64,000 nt of DNA from Stigmatella aurantiaca (GCF_900109545.1 NZ_FOAP01000009.1:124001-188000), one strand, 5' to 3'; positions 1 through 8,720 are shown, counted from the first letter of the stretch. Made by a program: numbers and translations. The notes: generated by a model from the sequence alone, not told the origin.

Positions 1-1735
1 AGTTTACGTCTTGGAAGGCGCCGACCCGGTAATCCGGGCGACACTGGCGGAGGCACTCGCCCACCTCCTACGGCAGCGAGGAAGGCACTGCGTCTACCAC
101 GCATATCGGAGGCCAGCGGAGCAGCCAACCTGGCGGCAAGAGAGCGTGCCGACGCAGGAGGTAAGTGAATCACGTACAGGTCCCAGGGTACTCCCGGCGG
201 TTCAGCAACTCTTGGACGTGGCAGCTCACATCGAGACTCTTGAATCGAGGCTGCGCCCGGAAGCTGACCACGATGGAGTTCTGATCGTCGACGGCCTCTG
301 GTGGTCGACGCTGCTGGATGGCCAAGCCCGAGGCGTGCCGCCTGAGCCCTTGGAGAAGATGGTCGAGATCGAACGACACTATTGGCAGCGCTGCCAACCC
401 TCGGCCGTCGTTCTTCTCCGCGATTTTCCGCCCGAGGACGCCACGCTGGCGGACCAGCGTAAAGGCCGCGCGCTCGCCTACGAAGACCTGGCTGCTCGCG
501 CGGATCCTCTGCTCTGCCCAGTACATGAGGTCGCGGTTCGCGCTTCTGTCGAGGAGACTCTCGCAGCCATTCTCGCGACTGTTCCAGGCCTGGGGGTGTA
601 TGAGCTGCCAGCCCCGATGCCTCCGAAGGCCGACTTGCAGAGCGCCGTCCAGTTGGACCTCGCCTTGGCTGCGCCCTTGGAGCGGAAGCACACCCACTGG
701 GTCTTCACGCGTCACTCGGCCGTACGAGCGTCGAAGGTCTTTACCACCTACTGGCGCTTCGCGGCCGAGCGGCAAGAGATCTTCTTCAAGCGGCTGACGG
801 GAGCGCCACCTCCCTGGACGGATGATCCCATCCTGGGGAGGTTCAAATTCACCAATGCCTACCGCGCGGCTGACCGCGTTAGCCAGTTCCTCATCCGGAG
901 TGTCATCTACGAGGGAAGCCAGAGCTTAGAGGAGGTCTTTTTCCGGACCCTCCTGTTCAAGCTCTTCAACAAGATCGACACCTGGAAGCTGCTCGAACGC
1001 GAGCTAGGCGTGATTACCTATGCTGAGTATGACTTCACTCGGTACGAGCGGGTGCTCACCCAGGCCCTCGCCCGGGGCGAGCGCATCTACTCGGCGGCCT
1101 ACGTCATGCCAGCGGCTTCCCGCTTCGAGCATCAGCGCAAACATGGGACGCACCTACACCTGCTGGACCACCTGATAAAAGAGCAGGTCCCGCAGAAGAT
1201 TGCGCAGGCCCGTGGCATGCGTGAGGCCTTCCACATCCTGCGCTCCTTCCCCATGATGGGTGATTTCCTTGCATACCAGTACCTCACGGACCTGAACTAC
1301 AGCGAGCCCTTCGACTTCAAGGAAGATTTTATCGTTCCGGGTCCTGGCGCACGCGATGGCATCAGAAAGTGCTTCGAAGACCTTGGAGGTCTGACCGAGT
1401 CCCAGATCATCGAACTCGTCACGGATATGCAGGACCAAGCCTTCGAGGAGTTGGGGATTCGTTTCCGCAGGCTTTGGGGTCGCAGGCTCCAGCTCATCGA
1501 CTGCCAGAACCTGTTTTGTGAAGTAGACAAGTATGCCCGGCTCGCCCATCCTGATGTTCAGGGCATCAGCGGCCGTACCCGCATCAAGCAGCACTATCGG
1601 TATGATGCTGAGCCCATCAACTACTGGTTTCCTCGCAAGTGGGGGCTGAATGAGGAGGTCTCCTCCTATATCGATGCACTGAGGCGTGGCGACTCACTGA
1701 GAGATGCCCAGCTCCTGGTGACAGGGAGGGGATGA
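1..1735 (+). CDS. Thymidylate-kinase-like / 5-hmdU DNA kinase helical-domain fusion (5' partial)
   Basis: The reading frame is open to the left edge, so the true start lies outside the window; about 578 residues are visible. The first 200 resemble the P-loop kinases of the thymidylate kinase family: a VLEGAD strand at the Walker A position, a VDGLWWST segment like the family's D-R-x-x-x-S-T region, and a lid-like RKGRALAYEDL. The remainder (about residues 215-570) looks like the helical domain found with predicted 5-hydroxymethyl-dU DNA kinases (HMUDK_hel), with runs such as RASKVFTTYWRFAAERQ, PWTDDPIL and FTNAYRAADRVSQ. Family members act in, or are predicted for, thymine hypermodification in phage DNA. 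The Walker A lysine and glycines are missing (GADPVIRAT where GxxGxGKST is expected), so ordinary kinase activity is doubtful. Its stop codon overlaps the next gene, which points to translational coupling. Confidence 0.7.
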   Translation, partial: VYVLEGADPVIRATLAEALAHLLRQRGRHCVYHAYRRPAEQPTWRQESVPTQEVSESRTGPRVLPAVQQLLDVAAHIETLESRLRPEADHDGVLIVDGLWWSTLLDGQARGVPPEPLEKMVEIERHYWQRCQPSAVVLLRDFPPEDATLADQRKGRALAYEDLAARADPLLCPVHEVAVRASVEETLAAILATVPGLGVYELPAPMPPKADLQSAVQLDLALAAPLERKHTHWVFTRHSAVRASKVFTTYWRFAAERQEIFFKRLTGAPPPWTDDPILGRFKFTNAYRAADRVSQFLIRSVIYEGSQSLEEVFFRTLLFKLFNKIDTWKLLERELGVITYAEYDFTRYERVLTQALARGERIYSAAYVMPAASRFEHQRKHGTHLHLLDHLIKEQVPQKIAQARGMREAFHILRSFPMMGDFLAYQYLTDLNYSEPFDFKEDFIVPGPGARDGIRKCFEDLGGLTESQIIELVTDMQDQAFEELGIRFRRLWGRRLQLIDCQNLFCEVDKYARLAHPDVQGISGRTRIKQHYRYDAEPINYWFPRKWGLNEEVSSYIDALRRGDSLRDAQLLVTGRG

Positions 1736-2622
1736 TGGATTTCCGGGAGTACCAGCGGCGCGCGCGGGAGACCGACCAGACTCCTGATACGGACGGTGAT
1801 GGACTGATCGTCCCACTGCTCGGAATGGCCGGAGAAGTGGGCACCCTTCTCGCTGATTACAAGAAGAGGCTTCGCGACCGGGACACCTACCGGCTGTTCA
1901 AGGAGAGCATTGCTGAAGAGCTGGGCGATATCCTCTGGTACGTGGCCAACCTGGCCACGAAGCTCGACTTGGACTTGGATGACATAGCAGCCTTCAACCT
2001 CCGCAAGACGCGGGAGCGCTGGCTGCACGTTGGAGAGAAACAGGGGAGGCTTCCGTTCTACCTGCTCTTCGACGAGCAGTTCCCTCCCGAGGAGCAGCTT
2101 CCCCGAAAATTCTCGGTGAAATTCTCTCAGGAGAAACAGGGGTCGGGAGCGACAGTCGTCCTGACATGGGATGGCCAAACCATTGGCAATCGGCTGACGG
2201 ATAACGCTTACGTGGACGACGGCTATCGCTTCCACGATGTGTTCCATCTATCGTATGCGGCGTTGCTTGGCTGGTCCCCTGTGACGCGAAAGCTTATGCA
2301 GCGCAAGCGCAAGAGCAATCCAAAGGTCGACGAGGTGGAGGATGGCGGCCGTGCTGGCGTCACGGAGGAAGGTATTTCCGCCTATGTGTTTTCGTACGCG
2401 AAGGACCATAGCTTCCTGAGGAATGTGGGTGCGCTGGACTACGAGTTGTTGAGGACTATCAAACGGCTCACCGCGAGCTTTGAAGTCAACATCCGTTCTC
2501 CCGCCGACTGGGAACGTGCCATCCTGGCGGGGTACCAGGTGTGGCGTAAGATGAGGGAGAGTGAGGGTGGCACGGTCCACTTGGACTTGGTAAACCGGAC
2601 CATTGCTTACTCGTCGGAATGA
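1735..2622 (+). CDS. MazG-like nucleotide pyrophosphohydrolase with MazG C-terminal domain
   Basis: The protein has 295 residues. Residues 25-75 form a MazG all-alpha NTP pyrophosphohydrolase core: the first helix reads LLGMAGEVGTLL and the second EELGDILWYV, which carries the E-x-x-D metal ligands. The usual second glutamate of the first helix (EVGE) is threonine here. Residues 120-295 match the MazG C-terminal module, including KRKSNP, DEVEDGGRAG and EEGISAY. The start was set at 1735 because GGAGG (1725-1729) lies five bases before it; an ATG at 1732 is also possible. Either start overlaps the upstream stop. MazG proteins hydrolyse (d)NTPs to monophosphates, and this version sits with two other nucleotide-fold genes. 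Family assignment is firm; activity is uncertain. Confidence 0.85.
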   Translation: MDFREYQRRARETDQTPDTDGDGLIVPLLGMAGEVGTLLADYKKRLRDRDTYRLFKESIAEELGDILWYVANLATKLDLDLDDIAAFNLRKTRERWLHVGEKQGRLPFYLLFDEQFPPEEQLPRKFSVKFSQEKQGSGATVVLTWDGQTIGNRLTDNAYVDDGYRFHDVFHLSYAALLGWSPVTRKLMQRKRKSNPKVDEVEDGGRAGVTEEGISAYVFSYAKDHSFLRNVGALDYELLRTIKRLTASFEVNIRSPADWERAILAGYQVWRKMRESEGGTVHLDLVNRTIAYSSE

Positions 2623-2662
2623 TCCGCGTCGTGCACACCTATTGGACGAGAGAGGGGCCCCA

Positions 2663-3454
2663 ATGTCGTTCTGGAGTTCTGAAACTCTGCGGGACAGGGC
2701 TCTCCGGGAAAGGTTGATCGAGCCGTTCCAGGAGGCGCGCGTCAAGAGTGCAGCCTACGAGCTTTCCGTGGGTGCCGAGGTGTTTCGCACCTCGACCGAG
2801 CCGGCTGTTAAGACGATGCTCGTCCCAGGGGCGCAATTTGAAATCCCGCCTGGCCAGCTGGCGCTGTTGATCACCGAAGAGGTCATCCGCATCCCGCCGG
2901 ATGCCATTGGCTTCATTTCCATCCGCGCTGGAATCAAGTTCCGCGGCCTCGTGAATGTCTCGGGATTCCATGTCGATCCTGGGTTTCACGGCCGGCTCAA
3001 GTTCACTGTCTACAATGCCGGCAGTCGTAGCGTCGTGGTTGCCCGTGGAACCCCCATCTTCCTGCTGTGGTTCAGTTCACTTAACCAACCCACGGCGGAC
3101 CTTCATAAGGGTGACCATTCAGGGCAGATGGAGATCACCGCAGAGGATGTCATGAGGCTCAGTGGTGACACTGCCTCTCCAGCTGACCTCAAGCTCAAGC
3201 TCGACGACCTCAGGTTGGATTATGACAAGCGGATACACGCTCTAGAAACCAACCAGACCTTAGCAAGGCGTTTGCTGATAGGCCTGATTGGGGCGGTCGT
3301 TGTGGGAGCGGCAGGCTTGATTATCAAAGAGAGCTTGCTCCCTTCGTCGCAGCCCACCGTCTCATCGGGCTCAGCGGTTACCAATCCTGCTCCTGCCAGC
3401 CCCCCTCCTTCTCCTCCTCCGGCCAGCCTGCCAGATGCCGGCTCTCCGCCGTAG
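2663..3454 (+). CDS. dCTP deaminase/dUTPase-fold protein with C-terminal membrane anchor
   Basis: The protein has 263 residues and starts at 2663, behind a GAGAGAGG-type ribosome site; an in-frame start at 2603 would overlap the MazG stop. Residues 1-160 show the dCTP deaminase/dUTPase fold: R88 in SIRAG, then HVDPGFHG (103-110) and YNAG (117-120). Aligned on the DPG motif, the catalytic glutamate of E. coli Dcd (Glu138, ten residues after the motif Asp) is Thr115. Residues 175-200 are charged and likely helical. Residues 204-221 form one hydrophobic transmembrane helix, followed by a Ser/Pro-rich tail of about 40 residues. The nucleotide domain probably faces the cytoplasm at the membrane. 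It is the third gene of the operon, and it could be a nucleotide-binding sensor or effector rather than a working deaminase. Confidence 0.8.
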   Translation: MSFWSSETLRDRALRERLIEPFQEARVKSAAYELSVGAEVFRTSTEPAVKTMLVPGAQFEIPPGQLALLITEEVIRIPPDAIGFISIRAGIKFRGLVNVSGFHVDPGFHGRLKFTVYNAGSRSVVVARGTPIFLLWFSSLNQPTADLHKGDHSGQMEITAEDVMRLSGDTASPADLKLKLDDLRLDYDKRIHALETNQTLARRLLIGLIGAVVVGAAGLIIKESLLPSSQPTVSSGSAVTNPAPASPPPSPPPASLPDAGSPP

Positions 3455-3471
3455 CTACAGGACCTCGCCAG

Positions 3472-3972
3472 CTAGGGCCCAGATGGGCTGAACAGCACGG
3501 GTTTCAGGTCGCTCCGGAGGCGGAGTGGATGCTTAGGATAGCCAGCTTTGGTCAAGCCCAGGCAATAAATCGGCTTCAAGCCGCTGAGCATCTGCACCAT
3601 CCGCTGGTGCTGCCCTTGCCAGGCGCCATTCGCCCCCCAGGCGACAAGCACCGTCGTTGCACGCTGCACAGCCAATTGGATGACCGCATCATTACCCGCC
3701 CCAATTGGTTCCTGGGCCTGTCGAAGGTGCTTGGGGTACGTCGCTCGATAAGCAAAGAGGTTGCACACCTCCAGAGCGCCATACCCCCAGCCTCGGGCAT
3801 AGCCGAGGCACCGGCGAATGGTCGGATCATCCTTCATCGCAGTGGCCGTACTCGGGTTCAGCAAGATGAAGAGCACCCGGGATTCAGGGTTGCCCCAGAT
3901 CCGCCACAAGCGATAGCGGTACTTGTTCGTCGAATCGAACTCGGCACCTGAGGCTGGCTCATTCGGGGCCAT
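3472..3972 (-). CDS. DUF1643 family protein
   Basis: The 166-residue protein starts at 3972, eight bases after an AGGAG ribosome site; longer in-frame starts run into the repeat at 4084 and lack such a site. It shows the DUF1643 signature along its length: [33 protein letters not shown], then a proline-glycine region before GAGNDAVI, and VLVAWGANG. The biochemical role of the family is unknown, and members are often carried on phages and mobile islands. It converges on the membrane-anchored dCTP-deaminase-like gene with only 17 bases between the stops. It therefore belongs to the same accessory block but not to the same transcript. Confidence 0.85.
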   Translation of the reverse strand: MAPNEPASGAEFDSTNKYRYRLWRIWGNPESRVLFILLNPSTATAMKDDPTIRRCLGYARGWGYGALEVCNLFAYRATYPKHLRQAQEPIGAGNDAVIQLAVQRATTVLVAWGANGAWQGQHQRMVQMLSGLKPIYCLGLTKAGYPKHPLRLRSDLKPVLFSPSGP

Positions 3973-4083
3973 TGCGCACGCTCCTACTGGCCACCCCACA
4001 GGGCCCGATGCGGGGGCCTCCAGGCGGTCAACGTCACATTTCACCTCACCAGCAACCTCCTTCGCAACTGTCACCCCCGAGGT

Positions 4084-4124
4084 GATTGCTGGGCTTCTCG
4101 GAATGGAGGCGCGGGAATCGAACC
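4084..4124 (-). repeat. Left attachment-site-like repeat (tRNA/tmRNA 3'-end-like)
   Basis: This 41-base segment matches 15972-16013 with one substitution and one single-base gap. On the minus strand it contains a T-arm, GCGGG-TTCGATT-CCCGC, followed by GCCTCCA, which resembles the acceptor 3' strand of a tRNA or tmRNA. No matching acceptor 5' strand or anticodon arm lies upstream, so it is not a complete RNA gene. With the integrase next to the second copy, the likeliest reading is attL of an integrative element. The tmRNA-like identity is an inference from the acceptor sequence. Confidence 0.6.
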
Positions 4125-4293
4125 CGCGACAAGGCGAGAGCAAAACCCCAAGCAGGTCGCGCTGTTCCCGGCTAACGCCTTGATCTCACACCGGATCGTT
4201 CCCCCGCTCCTCCCGTCTCGTCCCGTCTCGGCCCGTTCAATTCCCCGCTGGAGGGTCACACTGGGGGCACATACGGCCCAACAGGGGCAATCT

Positions 4294-5103
4294 GTGGAGA
4301 AAAGAGGGGCCCTGCCCGCGCAAGGGCCCGAGGACGCGCTGCAGACATACCAGGCGCACTCCCTGCAGCAGCGGCTGCGCTGGACGGAGGTGGATGTGCG
4401 GCTCCTTCCCCGAAAACAGCCCCGGTGCGCCGTCCTGGAGGGATTCTCCCTGCACGCCAATACGCACCTGCATGCGACCGACAGGCAAGGACTGGAGCGG
4501 CTATGCCGTTACGGAGCACGCGGTGCGCTGGCACTGGAGCGTTTGTCACGAGCGGAGAATGGCCGCATCGCCTACCGCATGAAGCGCCCGCTGCCGGACA
4601 GCACGACGCATCTGCTCTTCACCGGGCTTACGCTGTTCCGCCGACTGGCCAGCCTGGTGCCTCCTCCGAGGGCAAACCTGACGAGGTTCCACGGCGTCTT
4701 TGCCCCAGGCGCGAAAGTGCGTCCATTCCTGCTCCCTCAAACAGGGGCGGAGCCGGGGCTGGAGGAGGAGAGCCCCGCCTTTGGCGCGACGGTGGAGGAG
4801 CCGAGGAAGGAGCGCACACCCCGTTTGGACTGGGCCGGGCTGCTGCGCAGGACGTTCGCCCTGGAGGTGTTCGCGTGCTTGAGGTGTGGAGGCAGGCTTA
4901 AGGGTGTTGGCGTCCGTGAAGGGAGCAGGAGGGGTGAGAGCGATTGTGGAGCACCTGGGGTTGCCCACGGCGAGTGCGCACCTGGCCCCTGCGCGAGGGC
5001 TGCCCCAAGAGCGCGTGGTGTTGAAGCTCAAGCCGCCCCAGCCAGCCAAGAGAGCCAGGTTCCTGCCGCGCCCCTCCTGGGAAGGCGGCTGGGGTAGGCG
5101 TGT
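4294..5103 (+). pseudogene. IS91-like transposase remnant, copy A (N-terminus lost)
   Basis: The translated segment matches the C-terminal two thirds of the IS91-like transposase at 16.1-17.6 kb: [36 protein letters not shown], then [13 protein letters not shown]. The zinc-binding N-terminus and the H-x-H catalytic segment are absent. A frame change near 4888-4910 splits the terminal RCGGR...VLASVK module, so no intact enzyme can be made. Its last 373 bases are repeated exactly at 8213-8585. The match stops abruptly at 5103, where the helicase cassette begins. IS91-family enzymes are HUH rolling-circle transposases, known for one-ended events that carry neighbouring DNA. Confidence 0.75.
4731..5103 (+). 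repeat. 373-bp direct repeat, left copy
   Basis: Read side by side, this stretch and 8213-8585 are identical over all 373 bases, and the flanks diverge at once on both sides. It consists of the transposase C-terminal module of copy A plus the start of the element's end region. Both copies share the same frame-disrupting change, so the duplication came after the transposase had already decayed. The two copies bracket the helicase-nuclease gene. Confidence 0.9.
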
Positions 5104-5333
5104 GTCTGCTGGAGATGGAAAGGCTTCTGCGCCGGCCCGGCGTGCGGCTCATGGGCTCCCCGTCAGCGTCCCTCACCTCCCGCTCTGCTCCCGCCCGCTA
5201 CGCCCAAGAGGGCTCCTGTCCTTCCTATGCTCGATGCCGGTGACGCAGCTCAAGGAGGTGGTCAGCCGATCGTCGCAGCTGGCGGCGTTTCGGTGGTGGG
5301 GGGCGTAGGGGCGCTCACTCCCGTCCGCACCGA

Positions 5334-8105
5334 TCAGCGCGCCGGGCGCTCGCGACAGAGTGCGACCAAGTCACAACTTCCGCACGCGTGCCCGTCCCAG
5401 GTGGGAAGACGCGGGAGCTTGTTCGTGCGCAACGCCTCGCCGGCGTCCCGGATCTTGTCCCGGACGGCGATTAGCAGCGGGTTGTTCACCGACTCGCGGG
5501 TGGTCTTCCCCTTTTCGTCGAGGTTCAGCACCTCGATCAGGTCAGCGGATTTCCCGGTGAGTTCCTGGTATCCCACAGCGTACACGTGGAGCTGGTCGCG
5601 AGTGACCTCCTCGGCCTGGGCACGCTCCGAGGACTTGAAGTCGACGATCGCAACTTCGCCGGTGTCGAGGCGGCGAATGAGGTCGATGCGGCCGTCGACC
5701 GTGATGCCCGGCGCGACGTGGACCTGGATCCGCTGTTCGGAGAACTCCGTGTTTGCGATCTCCTTGCCGTGCGTGTCGAAGTAGCGCTCGATGGCCTTGA
5801 TGCCGGCGTTCCGAAGCTGTTCCCGCAGCGCAGCGTACGCGAACGGTGCGTTCAGGTGCCTGTCGATGAGCGCCGCCGCCGAGGCTTTCGTGACGATGTC
5901 ACCTTCGAGTGCCCGCTTGTGGATCTCCGACAGCGCGTCGTGCAGGCCCTTGCCGTAGCCGAGCGCCTCGTGGATAGGGGCGTTGAACCCGTACAGGAAC
6001 CGCAGCTTGAACTGGTAGGAGCACTCGAACAGGTACTTGAGTTCCGAGAACGAGAGCGTGACGTGAGGCGTGTCCTGCGCGGGGTGCGGCGTCAACCGGT
6101 CGGCCCGGATCGGTGCTGGGGTCGTCGACACCCACTGCTGCGCGGCGATGTGGTCGAAGAACTCCGATCTGGCCCGCTGCTGCTGGTTGTCCGCGACGGG
6201 CGCGAACGTCGCGTAGAGGTACTTCTGCGACCGGGTCACGGCGACGTACAACAGGCGCGTCTCGTCCTCGACCGTTCCCCGGTACCGAGCCGGGTCGTCG
6301 ATCGCATCGTCCGGGATGACGTGTCGCAGCGTGACACCGCCCATTACTCGTGAGGGGAACCGGTTTCTGCGCAGCGCTGGAAGGAACACCGCCGGCCATT
6401 GCAGCCCCTTCGACTGGTGCACCGTCGCGATGGTCACGGCGTCCGGGGTGGCGTAGCCGACGTCGCCGTCCGCGTCGGCGTAGTAGCCAGGCGCCTGGTG
6501 CTCGAGCCACTTCGCGAACCCCTCGTACTTCGCCTTCGGTTCGGTGGTGAAGTAGATCTGCTCGTAGTCCGAGATCACCTGGCTGAACTTGCCGAGCTGG
6601 TAGAAGACGAGTTCGCCACGGCTGGAATCGCCGCGCACCGTGTCCTCGCGCATGCCTAGCGCCTCAAGGAAGTCCAGGTAAAGCCGCTGGATGTTGTAGA
6701 CCGAGTGCCTCTTGTGCGCCGCGAAGTCGCGGCCGGTCTCCAGAACGTTCAACGCCTTGGCCCAGTCAGCACCGGCGGGGATTAGGGCGGCCCCGTCCCA
6801 GAGCGCCTTCAGCAGCCCGGCGTCGATCTCGCTAACCACGAACCGGAAGATCCCGACGACCGCCTGAATCTCCGGGCTCTCGAAGAGCCGGTTCAGGCCC
6901 TTCACGAGGAACGGTATGCCGCGGCGCCGCAGCTCGGCGACGACGGGCTCGGAGTCGCTCGCGACCGACCGGAACAGCACCGCGCAATCCGACCACGACA
7001 GACCGCGCGGCTCCGACCTGGGACGGTCCCGGAACGGCACCCCGCGCAGTTGTTCGATGCGGTCGACGATCCACGCCGCCTCCTGCTCTGGGTCGCCGAA
7101 CGTCAGCGCTAACAGGTCGCCACGCTCCCACGTCTGGTGCCCGGCCGCCACCATCGCCTTCTTCAGCCGCTCACCGGCGGGGATGCGCTCGGCAACGGAG
7201 CGGCCGAGCTCGACCACGCCCTTGCTCGATCGGAAATTGTCGTCCAGCGTGACCTGCCGGACGAGACCATACCGGCGCGCGAATGTGACGATGTTCGACA
7301 CCTGGCTGCCGCGCCACTGGTAGATCGTCTGGTCGTCGTCGCCGACGACGCAGAGGTTCGCCCCGTACCGCACCAAGGCGCGTATGAGTCGCTCCTGCAA
7401 CGGATTGACGTCCTGGTACTCGTCGACGACAACATAGCGGACGTCGTTCCGGATGTGATCTTGAACGCGCACGAAGTCGTCGTCCTCGTTCGGGTCACCG
7501 TCGAGGTAGCCGACGGCGGTGCGAATGATCTCCGTGAAGTCGAACCGCGAGTTCTCGCGGAGGAGGGTCAGGTACTTCTCAAACGACTCGAGCACGCCGG
7601 CCGGTACGCTATCGAGGTCGATCTTGTCCTCGCGCAGCACGCTTAGGACCTGCAGGTAGAGCTTCGAGTTGAGGTAGCGGCGCAGGACGCCTTGTTTGGC
7701 CGTCGTCGGACAGCTCGTCAGCCCGGACTTGGCGCTGTAGCGGTCCACGAACAACTGCGCTGTGATGTCGGTCAAAACCGAGAACTTGAACTTCTCCGGC
7801 ACCAAACGTTGCAGGAGATCGAGGCAGTATCCGTGCATCGTCCCGACGTACATCTCGGCCAAGCCTGTGACGTCGCCGAGTTCCCGTTCCACGATCGACA
7901 GGATGCGGTCCTTCAGCTCGGCCGCCGCCTTCTCGGTGAACGTGAACGCGATGATGTTGCGCGGCTCGACGTCCGGCTTCGCCAGGATCGCCGCGATGCG
8001 CTGCGAGATGACCTGCGTCTTGCCGGAGCCCGCGCACGCGATGATCTGCAGCGGTTCGTCGAGGCAGCCGATCGCCTCGGCCTGAGCGGTGGTGTACGTC
8101 GTCAT
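5334..8105 (-). CDS. UvrD/Rep-like superfamily 1 helicase fused to a Cas4/AddB-like Fe-S nuclease
   Basis: The protein has 923 residues. SF1A helicase motifs run in order: Walker A ACAGSGKT (23-30), FTFTEKAA, motif II VVDEYQDVNP, motif III VVGDDDQTIYQWRG, motif V TVHQSKGLQW and motif VI LLYVAVTRS. The last 230 residues look like a PD-(D/E)XK nuclease of the AddB/Cas4 type: GKGLHDALSEIHK, then VDGRIDLI, then VAIVDFKSS. One cysteine (FECSY) precedes it and three follow near the end (ACGSCDLVALC), the usual layout for a 4Fe-4S cluster. It should unwind and cut DNA ends. It has no obvious partner gene and lies between two identical transposase fragments, so it is probably captured cargo, plausibly with a repair or phage-defence role. 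Confidence 0.88.
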   Translation of the reverse strand: MTTYTTAQAEAIGCLDEPLQIIACAGSGKTQVISQRIAAILAKPDVEPRNIIAFTFTEKAAAELKDRILSIVERELGDVTGLAEMYVGTMHGYCLDLLQRLVPEKFKFSVLTDITAQLFVDRYSAKSGLTSCPTTAKQGVLRRYLNSKLYLQVLSVLREDKIDLDSVPAGVLESFEKYLTLLRENSRFDFTEIIRTAVGYLDGDPNEDDDFVRVQDHIRNDVRYVVVDEYQDVNPLQERLIRALVRYGANLCVVGDDDQTIYQWRGSQVSNIVTFARRYGLVRQVTLDDNFRSSKGVVELGRSVAERIPAGERLKKAMVAAGHQTWERGDLLALTFGDPEQEAAWIVDRIEQLRGVPFRDRPRSEPRGLSWSDCAVLFRSVASDSEPVVAELRRRGIPFLVKGLNRLFESPEIQAVVGIFRFVVSEIDAGLLKALWDGAALIPAGADWAKALNVLETGRDFAAHKRHSVYNIQRLYLDFLEALGMREDTVRGDSSRGELVFYQLGKFSQVISDYEQIYFTTEPKAKYEGFAKWLEHQAPGYYADADGDVGYATPDAVTIATVHQSKGLQWPAVFLPALRRNRFPSRVMGGVTLRHVIPDDAIDDPARYRGTVEDETRLLYVAVTRSQKYLYATFAPVADNQQQRARSEFFDHIAAQQWVSTTPAPIRADRLTPHPAQDTPHVTLSFSELKYLFECSYQFKLRFLYGFNAPIHEALGYGKGLHDALSEIHKRALEGDIVTKASAAALIDRHLNAPFAYAALREQLRNAGIKAIERYFDTHGKEIANTEFSEQRIQVHVAPGITVDGRIDLIRRLDTGEVAIVDFKSSERAQAEEVTRDQLHVYAVGYQELTGKSADLIEVLNLDEKGKTTRESVNNPLLIAVRDKIRDAGEALRTNKLPRLPTWDGHACGSCDLVALCRERPAR

Positions 8106-8212
8106 CGCATCATGATACCAGAGGCCCGGCCCCGCCCCGACTCTTCACGAGGACGATTTTGTCACGGCTGAACGACCTTCTGCGCGAACTACGTAGCCAG
8201 GAACCCGCCCTC

Positions 8213-8585
8213 GCTCCCTCAAACAGGGGCGGAGCCGGGGCTGGAGGAGGAGAGCCCCGCCTTTGGCGCGACGGTGGAGGAGCCGAGGAAGGAGCGCACA
8301 CCCCGTTTGGACTGGGCCGGGCTGCTGCGCAGGACGTTCGCCCTGGAGGTGTTCGCGTGCTTGAGGTGTGGAGGCAGGCTTAAGGGTGTTGGCGTCCGTG
8401 AAGGGAGCAGGAGGGGTGAGAGCGATTGTGGAGCACCTGGGGTTGCCCACGGCGAGTGCGCACCTGGCCCCTGCGCGAGGGCTGCCCCAAGAGCGCGTGG
8501 TGTTGAAGCTCAAGCCGCCCCAGCCAGCCAAGAGAGCCAGGTTCCTGCCGCGCCCCTCCTGGGAAGGCGGCTGGGGTAGGCGTGT
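8213..8585 (+). repeat. 373-bp direct repeat, right copy
   Basis: This is the exact second copy of 4731-5103. Unlike the left copy, it continues past its end into sequence typical of the other transposase remnants (CGTGTACCCCAA and onward). The right copy therefore keeps the ancestral junction, while the left one was interrupted. Confidence 0.9.
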
Positions 8586-8720
8586 ACCCCAAAGTGGCTG
8601 CGCAGCCTCTCCACCGGCTTGGCACACAGCCCACATGTCCCCCTCTGCGGTCGTCCTCGGCCCTCCTCGGCCCCTCTGCACCAGCCCTCACCCTCAGCAC
8701 AGCTCCTATCTGTCTTAGAA
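8213..8720 (+). pseudogene. IS91-like transposase C-terminal fragment, copy B, with element tail
   Basis: The fragment encodes only the end module ([19 protein letters not shown], then in another frame [14 protein letters not shown] and EHLGLPTA). About 200 bases of non-coding end sequence follow, resembling that after copies C and D. No catalytic part is present. It probably marks the right boundary of the helicase cassette. The remaining 90 bases up to the XRE gene show nothing further. Confidence 0.7.

Noticed and set aside
4084-4200. A possible complete tRNA gene on the minus strand
   Set aside because: Only the T-arm and acceptor 3' strand are present. No D-arm, anticodon arm or pairing 5' acceptor was found, so it was treated as an attachment-site repeat.
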